Shown here piece after piece: positions 1 to 6,001 of a stretch of 16,842 nt of DNA. The DNA lies in the NCBI GenBank assembly GCA_035570595.1, contig DATMLF010000249.1, positions 1 to 16,842 on the forward strand, read 5' to 3'. Positions within the stretch are counted from its first letter, which is position 1, and each line of letters opens with the position of its first letter. The DNA comes from AP-15 sp035570595. Lineage in GTDB: Bacteria; Pseudomonadota; Alphaproteobacteria; ATCC43930; CGMCC-115725. The translations under genes and the position numbers were made by a program. Under the pieces are notes generated by a model, which did no database searches, was not told the DNA's origin, and saw only the letters and a list, made by a program, of their open reading frames with translations.

Positions 1-168
1 TACATCATCAATCTCGACGCCGGCGTGAAGATCACCGCGAGCGACGGCGAGAGCCGCCTGATCGGCACCGGCGAGGTGATCCTGGTCGAGGACACCACCG
101 GCAAGGGCCACCTCTCGCAGCACGTCGAGGGCAAGATCCGCCACTCGGTCTTTATTCCGGTCGAGTAG
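1..168 (+). CDS. Cupin-like protein, C-terminal end (partial)
   Basis: The frame is open from base 1 to the TAG at 166-168 and gives 55 residues, so the gene starts before the window. The text runs through IGTGEVILVEDTTGKGH and ends HSVFIPVE. An alternation of short beta strands with a GD/GE turn followed by 'EDTTGKGH' is typical of the last strands of small cupin-fold proteins of unknown function in alphaproteobacteria. The metal-binding motif 1 would lie upstream and cannot be seen. It is followed by a 151-bp gap before the VOC gene. The function cannot be assigned beyond the fold; the cupin call rests on remembered family resemblance. Confidence 0.6.
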   Translation, partial: YIINLDAGVKITASDGESRLIGTGEVILVEDTTGKGHLSQHVEGKIRHSVFIPVE

Positions 169-319
169 CCTCGTCACCGCTTCTAACGGCGGCCGGCTCG
201 CCTTGCCGCGCGACGATCTTGAAAGCGGCGGGCACAGCGGCAAACGCGGGTGGTGCTTGCCGCGTGGCGCGACGATGCGTCATGATCGGCAGCCGGAGGC
301 GAAAGCAAAGGAGCCGACA

Positions 320-772
320 ATGCCCGATTCAGCGACGATCGACACGACGCAGGCGCGGCCGCACGAAGGTGCCGTCCGCATCGGCGGGCTCGACCATGTG
401 GTGCTGCGGGTCGGCGACCTCGGTCGCGCAATCGCGTTCTACCAAACCGTGCTGGGCTGCCATGTCGAGCGCGAGTTACAGCAGCCGCGGCTGGTCCAGC
501 TGCGCGCCGGCGCCTCGTTGATCGACCTTGTCCCGGCCTCGATCTCGCCGCACCAGGCGCTCGACCAGGCGGGACGCAACGTCGATCATTTCGCGGTGCG
601 CGTCTTGGGGTTCGACGCCGCGGCACTGAAAGCCCACCTGCACCAGAACGGCATCGATCCCGGCGATGTGCGCGAGCGCTATGGCGCCGAGGGCTACGGG
701 CCGTCGCTCTACATCACCGACCCTGACGGCAACACCGTCGAATTGAAGGGCGAGGCGACCCGCGGCCTCTAG
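320..772 (+). CDS. VOC (glyoxalase/bleomycin resistance/dioxygenase) family protein
   Basis: 150 residues, one vicinal-oxygen-chelate domain made of two beta-alpha-beta-beta-beta units. Unit 1 begins LDHVVLRVGDL (25-35) with H26 as the likely first metal ligand, and the fourth strand has D69 in SLIDLVP. Unit 2 begins VDHFAVRV with H90 and ends YITDPDGNTVELKG with E141. This pattern (H, D/E, H, E) fits a divalent-metal VOC enzyme. The substrate cannot be told; family members include glyoxalases, extradiol dioxygenases and thiol transferases. I chose the ATG at 320 because AAAGGAG lies at 307-313, about 6 nt upstream. The frame is also open from an ATG at 203, but the added residues are unlike the family. 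It precedes the dehalogenase-like hydrolase by 79 bp in the same direction. Confidence 0.85.
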   Translation: MPDSATIDTTQARPHEGAVRIGGLDHVVLRVGDLGRAIAFYQTVLGCHVERELQQPRLVQLRAGASLIDLVPASISPHQALDQAGRNVDHFAVRVLGFDAAALKAHLHQNGIDPGDVRERYGAEGYGPSLYITDPDGNTVELKGEATRGL

Positions 773-784
773 CCCGCCGCGACG

Positions 785-821
785 CCCTCGCCCCGCTCGC
801 GCGGAGACGGCCGGGGTAGGG
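785..821. repeat. Imperfect GC-rich inverted repeat in intergenic gap
   Basis: Between the VOC gene and the hydrolase, CCCTcgCCCCG (785-795) faces CGGGGtAGGG (812-821) around a GC-rich centre. This resembles a degenerate copy of the abundant proteobacterial intergenic palindrome with consensus near CCCTCTCCCCG...CGGGGTGAGGG. It could act as an attenuator or mRNA-stability hairpin in the VOC-hydrolase transcript. There is no T-tract, so I do not call it a terminator. Confidence 0.4.
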
Positions 822-851
822 CCAAGCCCGCGCCGTCTTCGGAGCACAGCA

Positions 852-1742
852 ATGGCGGATTTCTTCCCCGGCTTTGACGAGCGTCGGGTCAACACCTCGG
901 GCGCCGAGGTAAACCTCGTCACCGGCGGCAGCGGGCCGCCGCTCCTATTGCTGCACGGCTACCCGCAGACCCATCTGATGTGGCGCAAGGTGGCGCCGCG
1001 GCTCGCACGCGAGTTCACGCTGGTGATCCCCGACCTGCGCGGCTACGGCGACAGCTCGAAACCGCCCGGCGGCCCCGACAACGAGAACTACAGCAAGCGC
1101 GCGCTGGCGTTAGACCAGGTCGAGACGATGGCGGCGCTCGGCTTTGAGCAGTTCATGGTTGCCGGCCACGACCGCGGCGCGCGGGTCGCCCACCGGCTGG
1201 CGCGCGACCATGCCGAGCAGATCGAGCGCGTGGCATTGCTCGACATCGTGCCCACACTCTACCGCTTCGAGACGATCGACCAGAAGGCTGCGACTTCGAG
1301 CTGGCACTGGTTCTTTCTGATCCAGCCGCGCGGCTTTCCGGAGCGGCTGATCGGCGCCGAGGCCGAGTTTTTTCTGCGCCACCAGCTCGCCGCGCTGCTG
1401 CGCGAGCCGGCGAAGCTCGAGCCCGAAGCGTTCGCCGATTATCTGCGCTGCTTCAAGAACCCGGACACGATCCGCGCCACTTGCGACGAATACCGCGCCG
1501 GCGCCTCGATCGATCTCGAACACGACCGCGCCGACCGCGGCCGAAAGCTGACGATGCCGCTCTTAATGCTGTGGGGAAAGCGCAGCTCGCAGGGCAGCGG
1601 CTACGATGTGCTCGCGGTATGGCGCGAGCACGCCGAGAACGTCCGCGGCCATGCGATCGACAGCGGCCATTTCATCCCCGAGGAAGCGCCCGACGACGCC
1701 TATCAGGCGTTGCGCGATTTTTTTATCGAGGGTTCAAGCTGA
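852..1742 (+). CDS. Alpha/beta hydrolase, haloacetate (fluoroacetate) dehalogenase-like
   Basis: 296 residues, full length for the alpha/beta-hydrolase dehalogenases. Visible motifs are the oxyanion-hole segment LLLLHGYPQTHLMW (31-44), DLRGYGDSSKP (61-71), and the nucleophile elbow GHDRGARV with D107 in place of the serine seen in esterases. Further on come LDIVPT (D131), WHWFF (H152, W153), Y214, and the catalytic histidine in SGHFIPEEAP (H273). In characterised fluoroacetate dehalogenases the Asp nucleophile, two arginines (here R108, R111), the His-Trp-Tyr halide pocket and the late His are exactly this set. The enzyme should hydrolyse a C-halogen bond of a small 2-haloacid through an Asp ester, releasing halide and a 2-hydroxyacid. 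Epoxide hydrolases also use an Asp nucleophile but lack the RxxR carboxylate clamp. GGAG at 841-844 supports the ATG. The gene is cytosolic (no signal peptide) and converges on the flavoenzyme gene with a 7-bp gap. Confidence 0.85.
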   Translation: MADFFPGFDERRVNTSGAEVNLVTGGSGPPLLLLHGYPQTHLMWRKVAPRLAREFTLVIPDLRGYGDSSKPPGGPDNENYSKRALALDQVETMAALGFEQFMVAGHDRGARVAHRLARDHAEQIERVALLDIVPTLYRFETIDQKAATSSWHWFFLIQPRGFPERLIGAEAEFFLRHQLAALLREPAKLEPEAFADYLRCFKNPDTIRATCDEYRAGASIDLEHDRADRGRKLTMPLLMLWGKRSSQGSGYDVLAVWREHAENVRGHAIDSGHFIPEEAPDDAYQALRDFFIEGSS

Positions 1743-1749
1743 AACCTGA

Positions 1750-3150
1750 TCAAACTGTCGGTCTGATGTTCTGATTCATGCGGAACAGGTTGGTCGGGTC
1801 GTATTTGTTCTTGAGCGCGACCAGCCGGTCGTAATTGCCCCCGGCATAGGCCGCCCTGATCCGCGTCGCCTCTTCGGCGTCGAGATGGTTGACGTACACC
1901 TCGCCGCTCGCGAACGGTTCGACCGCCGTCCAGTAATCCCGGGTCCACTCGATGTGACCGGGCGTCTCGGCGGGATCATTCCATTGCGAGATCACGTCGT
2001 AATCCCACAAATCTTCACGCGCGCCGAACGCGGTCTCCTGCGGATGCACCCTGGCCGCCGCACCGTGGAGATGGAAAAAGAGCACCATCGACATCGGCGA
2101 GCGCATTGGTGCTGCGCGAGCAACCATGATGTCGAGCAGATCGTCGCCGAGCTCCTTCAAAAAGCTCGATTTCCAGTAACGCTGGACGCCGCCATACGGC
2201 ACCGCCGCGTCGAACAGCGTATTGAGCGCGACGTAGGAAGTGGGCGCGATCGTATCGACGAGCGGCGCGCCGAACTTGCGGACCGGCGCCAGCACCCTTT
2301 CCCCGGCCGCGATGTCGCCGATATAGCTGGCGATGATCGCGACGACCGGGGCGCCGTCGGGCGCCGTCATCAACGCGGCGGCGGCGAGCGCCTCGTCCGG
2401 GCAGCTGCGTGCGAAATCCCGATAGAACTGCAGCACCTTTTTGGCGTGAGCCATCGGGTGCAGCACCATTCCCGCCAGCACCGGCTCCACCGGATGCAAC
2501 CGATATTCGAACGAGGTGACGACACCAAAGTTGCCGCCGCCGCCGCGCAGGCCCCAGAACAGCTCCGGGTGCCGATCGGCGCTGGCGGTCAGAAGCTCGC
2601 CTTCGGCGCTGACGAGATCGGCCGAGAGAAGATTATCGCAGCTGAGCCCGTGCTTGCCCATCAGCCAGCCGAGGCCGCCGCCCAACGTCAGCCCGGCGAT
2701 GCCTGTCGTCGAGACCACCCCGCCGGTGCTGGCAAGGCCAAAGGCCTGGGTTTCGCGGTTGTATTCGCCCCAGGTCAGGCCCGCCTCGGCGCGCGCCGTG
2801 CGCCCGGCGGGATCGACCCTGACACTCTTCATCGGCGACAGGTCGATCATCAGCCCGCCCTCGCAAACGGCGTTGCCGGTGATGTTGTGACCGCCGCCCT
2901 TGACCGAGACCAACAGCCGGTGATCGCGGGCAAAACGCACTGCCGCCATGACATCGGCGGGGCCGGCGCAGCGCGCGATCAATGCCGGACGCCGGTCGAT
3001 CATGCCGTTCCAGACCCGGCGCGCCTCGTCGTAGCCGCCGTCGCCCGCCTGCAAGAGCCGGCCCCGCAGACCTTCGGCAAAGCTTTGCACCGCCGCACTT
3101 TCGAGGACCGCCTCGCCGCCATCGCCGGTAATGACCCGTATGTCTGCCAT
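1750..3150 (-). CDS. FAD-binding oxidoreductase, berberine-bridge-enzyme (BBE) type
   Basis: 466 residues. The N-terminal FAD_binding_4 domain (about 55-230) shows the PP-loop SVKGGGHNITG with H88, the usual site of 8-alpha-histidyl FAD, then GLTWGEYN, TTGIAGLTLGGGLGWL (148-163) and FWGLRGGGGNFGVV (199-211). The C-terminus has the BBE domain signature (YVNHLDAEE, NYDRLVALKNKYDP, NLFRMNQNI). Bicovalent members carry a cysteine before the TxGxGG stretch; here that position is V146, so I infer attachment through H88 only. It likely oxidises an alcohol, sugar or secondary-metabolite substrate with O2 as acceptor. The start at 3150 is the second of two in-frame ATGs (3156, 3150); AGGGAG sits 7 nt before it and only about 1 nt before the first. 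No signal peptide. It is 169 bp from the upstream ligJ-like gene, so it may have its own promoter. Confidence 0.87.
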   Translation of the reverse strand: MADIRVITGDGGEAVLESAAVQSFAEGLRGRLLQAGDGGYDEARRVWNGMIDRRPALIARCAGPADVMAAVRFARDHRLLVSVKGGGHNITGNAVCEGGLMIDLSPMKSVRVDPAGRTARAEAGLTWGEYNRETQAFGLASTGGVVSTTGIAGLTLGGGLGWLMGKHGLSCDNLLSADLVSAEGELLTASADRHPELFWGLRGGGGNFGVVTSFEYRLHPVEPVLAGMVLHPMAHAKKVLQFYRDFARSCPDEALAAAALMTAPDGAPVVAIIASYIGDIAAGERVLAPVRKFGAPLVDTIAPTSYVALNTLFDAAVPYGGVQRYWKSSFLKELGDDLLDIMVARAAPMRSPMSMVLFFHLHGAAARVHPQETAFGAREDLWDYDVISQWNDPAETPGHIEWTRDYWTAVEPFASGEVYVNHLDAEEATRIRAAYAGGNYDRLVALKNKYDPTNLFRMNQNIRPTV

Positions 3151-3319
3151 GGCCATGCTCCCTGCCTGTTTGATTGCGACGATCGGCGACGAAACCGAGT
3201 GAGTAGAGATTACTTTACAGGGTCGATGCGTGTAACGAAGCTGCAAGGTACGCGATACGGCCATTCTACTCCCTGCCGAAGGCCGGGAGGTCGCACCGGC
3301 CCATTTCGCGGAACGGAGT

Positions 3320-4348
3320 CTAGACCGCGCCAGCGGATTGCCGCTCGATCGTCCTCGACAAGCGGGCGTAGACGCGGCGCGCGTTGCCTTCGAAAATCTT
3401 CGCCTTGTCCTCGCCCGACAGCGGGAGCTGGTCGATGTAGCGCTTGGTGTCGTCGTAATGGTGGCCGGTCTGCGGGTCGACGCCGCGAACCGCACCGATC
3501 ATCTCCGAGGCGAAGAGGATGTTGTCGACCGGAATGACCTTCGCCAGCAGCTCCACGCCCGGGAGATGATAAACGCAGGTGTCGAAGAAGATGTTGTTTA
3601 GCACGACCTCTGACAACAAACCGAGCTTGGCGTCCTGCGCCAGTCCGCGAAAGCGGCCCCAATGGTACGGCACCGCGCCGCCGCCATGCGGAATGACAAA
3701 TTTAATAGTCGGGAAATCCTTGAACACCGACGAATTCATCAGCTGGTTGAACCCCGCGGTGTCGCCGTTCAGATAGTGCGAGCCGGTCGTGTGGTGGGTC
3801 GGATTGCACGAGGCGCTGACATGGATCATTGCCGGGACGTCGTATTCCACCATCTTTTCGTAAACCGGATACCAGTAGCGGTCGGACAATGGCGGGTCCT
3901 GCCAATGCCCGCCCGACGGATCGGGGTTCAGGTTGACGCCGACGAAACCGTATTGGTTGACGCAGCGGTCGATCTCCGCAATGCAGTTCTTTGGCGAGAC
4001 GCCGGCGCTCTGCGGCAGCATCGCGACCCCGATGAAGTTCCTCGGGAACAGCGCGCACACCCGGTGGATCAGCTCGTTGCAGGCGGCGGCCCAGGCTTCG
4101 CTCGTCGCGGCGTCGCCGAGGTGGTGGCCCATGCCGGCCGCGCGCGGCGAAAAGATCGTCAGATCGGTGCCGCGCTCGCGCTGCACCTTGAGCTGGCCGC
4201 CCGCGATTGTCTCGCGGATCTCGTCGTCGGTGATCGCCGGGCGCGGCGGCGCCGGCTTGCCGGCCCGGTGCGCCTCGATCTGCTGTGTGCGCCAGCCCTC
4301 ATGCTGACGCGGCGAGGTGGTGTAGTGGCCGTGGCAGTCGATGATCAT
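3320..4348 (-). CDS. ligJ: 4-oxalomesaconate hydratase (LigJ-type amidohydrolase-superfamily enzyme)
   Basis: 342 residues, the usual length. The protein starts MIIDCHGHYTT, with the HxH metal pair H6 and H8, and continues with RERGTDLTIFSPRA, VGVNLNPDPSGGHW (137-149), MIHVSASCN (H176), VIPHGGGAVPYHWGRFRG (218-235, H221) and NILFASEMIGAVRG (276-289, E282). These blocks match my recollection of LigJ from Sphingobium almost residue for residue, including the zinc ligands and the acidic residue. LigJ hydrates 4-oxalomesaconate to 4-carboxy-4-hydroxy-2-oxoadipate in the protocatechuate/gallate 4,5-cleavage pathway. Close relatives include decarboxylases (ACMSD, gamma-resorcylate), but the DPSGGHW and SEMIGAVRG blocks favour the hydratase. 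The ATG at 4348 has AGGGAGG 5 nt upstream; the in-frame ATG at 4363 would use that Shine-Dalgarno as codons. No ligAB, ligC, ligI or ligK homologue is in the window. Confidence 0.85.
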   Translation of the reverse strand: MIIDCHGHYTTSPRQHEGWRTQQIEAHRAGKPAPPRPAITDDEIRETIAGGQLKVQRERGTDLTIFSPRAAGMGHHLGDAATSEAWAAACNELIHRVCALFPRNFIGVAMLPQSAGVSPKNCIAEIDRCVNQYGFVGVNLNPDPSGGHWQDPPLSDRYWYPVYEKMVEYDVPAMIHVSASCNPTHHTTGSHYLNGDTAGFNQLMNSSVFKDFPTIKFVIPHGGGAVPYHWGRFRGLAQDAKLGLLSEVVLNNIFFDTCVYHLPGVELLAKVIPVDNILFASEMIGAVRGVDPQTGHHYDDTKRYIDQLPLSGEDKAKIFEGNARRVYARLSRTIERQSAGAV

Positions 4349-4443
4349 CGGAACCTCCCTCATCCTTTCTCTGCGGCGACCGCATGCTCATTAACGGGCC
4401 AAAACTGCGACCGCAATGTGGTTACCGGAGTCAATGGTGGTCA

Positions 4444-4696
4444 TTAGCGGTGCGGCAGGTAGCGGATTGCCGCCAGAATGACCCTGGCAAGGATCACCCG
4501 CGAACCAAGCCTTGCCACGATGCGGTCGAGGCGTGCTCCCTAGGCGCAACTCAAGCTCGCGCATCTGCGCTCTCAGCCTGCTCTCGACAGCACTTATGCG
4601 ACCTCCCAGGGCGGACTCCAAATTGTCGATGCGCATTCCGGGCGATCGACATTGGCCTTAGCCGACGTTGTCGTGGATGGCATCGAAAATCTCGAT
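4444..4696 (-). pseudogene. Decayed C-terminal half of a small coiled-coil protein with a C-terminal membrane segment
   Basis: Reading the minus strand, family-like text appears in three frames in order. They are IFDAIHDNV (to 4664), then TSAKANVDRPE, then MRIDNLESALGG...RELELRLG from 4636, then after a further shift RLDRIVARLGSRVIL...AAIRYLPHR ending in TAA at 4446-4444. Joined, these give heptad-like coiled coil followed by a hydrophobic tail with a short basic end. This is the layout of a widespread small alphaproteobacterial protein (DUF1640/CCDC90-like in my memory) that starts near 'LTNALADANIDR..AERIA' and runs 'FDAIHDNVATKADV'. At least two frameshifts mean it cannot be translated as one product. 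Its likely N-terminal part lies at 5888-5995 on the same strand. Confidence 0.6.
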
Positions 4697-4847
4697 CGCG
4701 GCCAGCGATCGGCAGGGCTGCGGCCGGTCGATCTTGGCTGCGCTCGCCACTTCGCCGAACACCTTCTTCGCTCCGGCGGCGCGACGTTGGCGCCGCTGAG
4801 GGCTCGCTTTGCCCGCCCGTCGATCCCCGCGCGTATCCGTAGATCAC
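4697..4847 (-). pseudogene. Truncated, frameshifted N-terminus of a serine resolvase (Tn3 TnpR type)
   Basis: From the GTG at 4847 the minus strand reads (M)IYGYARGSTGGQS, which matches the conserved start IYGYARVSTxxQS of resolvases, where the serine of 'RVST' is the recombination nucleophile. A shift of frame follows directly (a 2-base loss relative to the family), after which QRRQRRAAGAKKVFGEVASA and KIDRPQPCRSL continue the family pattern 'QLRAAGAEKVFREVASGAKTDRAQLRRAL'. The similarity then stops and passes into the coiled-coil remnant near 4697. The catalytic arginines of the LDRLARS block, the DNA-binding domain and the reading frame are lost, so it is non-functional. It marks a past mobile-element event. 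About 50 of roughly 190 residues remain. Confidence 0.72.
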
Positions 4848-5096
4848 GGGCTTGATTGTGCAATAAACTTACACGGGGCAATAGCTCAATCAGATCAACA
4901 GCACGAGGACAACCGTATGGCCCCGAGAATTCCTCGCTAGTGCGCCCTATCGGGAGCGGCGGTCGTCGATCACAATTTATAATTTTTCCCCAGGGTGAAC
5001 GACCTCACACCCCCCGACCGATTCCTGAACGATGCTGTCGAGCGTGGGCGGATAGGCTGTCCACCTCGGGAATGTCGGAAGGAATGGAGGTTAGCG

Positions 5097-5366
5097 ATGG
5101 CAACGTGGCCAACACTAACGCAGACTGGCGGCCCTCTACGTTGGACCGTCTGGGGCGGTAACATTACCAACCATGAAGCCTTTGCATTCACGCTGCAAAA
5201 GTCGGAACGCAATGTTGGCGCGCTTATTTCCGACGTCACAGTGTATGTCAATCAGGCCGGCGCCGGCGGAGAGCCAAGCTACAACATTACACTGAACGCG
5301 GTAGACCAGTTTGCCAATCCGGCCAATCAGAGCATCACCGGAAACTTCGAAAGCAACGGTGTTTAG
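5097..5366 (+). CDS. Small protein of unknown function, 89 aa
   Basis: I do not recognise this protein. It begins MATWPTLTQTGGPLRWTVWGG, continues AFAFTLQKSERNVGALISDVTVYVN and ends ITLNAVDQFANP with a polar Asn/Ser-rich tail. It lacks cysteine and signal peptide, and its pattern of alternating hydrophobic and polar residues suggests a small beta-sandwich or barrel. The ATG at 5097 has a strong GGAGG (5086-5090) 6 nt upstream; the frame is open further upstream, but without a comparable site. Its stop overlaps the Shine-Dalgarno of the next gene, so the two are surely cotranscribed. Base composition is clearly lower in GC than around it (29 of 60 G+C at 5161-5220, against 44 of 60 at 6061-6120), and it lies between remnants of a resolvase and a broken gene, which suggests it came by transfer. 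Confidence 0.68.
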   Translation: MATWPTLTQTGGPLRWTVWGGNITNHEAFAFTLQKSERNVGALISDVTVYVNQAGAGGEPSYNITLNAVDQFANPANQSITGNFESNGV

Positions 5367-5376
5367 GAGAGGAACG

Positions 5377-5556
5377 ATGAAAGTCAATCTCGTCAAAGAT
5401 GAGAATGGGATGGTCGTCGCGACGTTTGAGGATGCAGTTGGCGGCGGCCCCGCGATGAAGCCCGAGCTGAAGCCCGGACACAAGGTGGAAGAGGTCGAGG
5501 CCGCGGAGAATTACAAAGCGGATATCAAAACCTTCTACAGGCACCACAGCCGGTAA
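5377..5556 (+). CDS. Small acidic protein of unknown function, 59 aa
   Basis: 59 residues starting MKVNLVKDENGMVVATFED, then a GGGPAMKPELKPGHKVEEVEA stretch and the end AENYKADIKTFYRHHSR. The layout of a beta hairpin ('VKLVxDxxGxVVATFE'), a Pro/Gly linker, a V-E-E-V-E strand and a short terminal helix with an 'NYxxDIKTFY' motif recurs, as far as I recall, in short conserved bacterial proteins of unknown function. AGGAGAGG (5365-5372) lies 4 nt before the ATG and shares bases with the upstream stop codon, so translation is probably coupled to the 89-aa gene. No membrane segment or signal. A helper or regulator of the 89-aa protein is possible but unproven. Confidence 0.7.
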   Translation: MKVNLVKDENGMVVATFEDAVGGGPAMKPELKPGHKVEEVEAAENYKADIKTFYRHHSR

Positions 5557-5565
5557 CTTCCGGCT
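5548..5565 (+). terminator. Hairpin at the end of the two-gene small-protein unit
   Basis: AGCCGG (5548-5553) pairs perfectly with CCGGCT (5560-5565) around a 6-nt loop that contains the TAA stop of the 59-aa gene. No T-run follows (the next bases are ATCCCGAC), so it would be a weak or non-canonical terminator, or a 3'-end stabilising stem. Confidence 0.35.
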
Positions 5566-5887
5566 ATCCCGACTAAGCCTACGCCAATAAACTGACATGG
5601 GTGGCTATCTCGCCGGTCTGCGACATCGCCACCCATCCCTCGACGCCGCTCCTCTCCGCCAACGTGATTTTCCGACAGCCGCCGCCGTTCGGCGGCACCC
5701 AACGGCTCGCCCCCGCTGGCAGAGCGTCTTTGTCGGCGCAAGTGAGTCGTCGGCGCGGCATGGGGATTTCTACATCTTATCAGTTGGGTCGTCGTGCGCG
5801 CGGCGGCCGGCGGACAATCCAGGCTTGCGCAAGGCGCCCCTTGACGAGCTCAGGACCGGGGGCGGCGACGGCGCTGCGACGGATCGC
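5566..5887. other. Intergenic stretch with no convincing gene
   Basis: Frames are open on both strands because of GC content, but none has a ribosome site or a family match. The minus-strand frame 5761-5579 starts MPRRRLTCADKDALPAG, faintly like the start of a Tn3-type transposase, then departs. It has no Shine-Dalgarno sequence. CCTTGACGAGCTCAGGACC near 5840-5858 resembles half of a common 'CCTTCGACAAGCTCAGG' intergenic repeat. Confidence 0.4.
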
Positions 5888-5995
5888 TCACACGATAATC
5901 ATCGCGATGCGCTCGGCCTTGTGGCGGTCGATATTGGCATCGGCCAGCGCGTTGGTCAGAGAAAGAGGAACGAGGGTAGCGGCACCTATGGGCAT
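5888..5995 (-). pseudogene. N-terminal fragment (35 codons) of the small coiled-coil protein
   Basis: The minus-strand frame from the ATG at 5995 to the TGA at 5890-5888 starts MPIGAATLVPLSLTNALADA and continues NIDRHKAERIAMIIV. This resembles the conserved start of the coiled-coil family whose continuation is 'IFDAIHDNVATKAD...'. That continuation is missing here and is found at 4444-4696 on the same strand, beginning exactly where this fragment ends. There is no Shine-Dalgarno sequence before the ATG, which lies 6 bp past the stop of the LLM monooxygenase gene. I read it as the stranded 5' end of a gene split by an insertion or rearrangement. Confidence 0.5.
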
Positions 5996-6001
5996 GCGGC
6001 T

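Noticed and set aside
203..319. Upstream in-frame extension of the first VOC gene
   Set aside because: The extra 39 residues are basic and unlike the family, and the strong AAAGGAG precedes the ATG at 320.
1885..3537. 550-codon open frame on the + strand
   Set aside because: It is antisense to the BBE-type oxidase, whose FAD motifs are clear in the other strand.
4978..4983. Perfect TATAAT upstream of the two small genes
   Set aside because: No TTGACA-like sequence lies 15-19 bp upstream and the site is in a locally AT-rich patch. A promoter is plausible but not supported.
5579..5761. 60-codon minus-strand frame starting MPRRRLTCADKDALP, slightly like a Tn3 transposase start
   Set aside because: Only the first dozen residues resemble the family. 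There is no Shine-Dalgarno and the remainder has no match, so it is too weak to call even a remnant.
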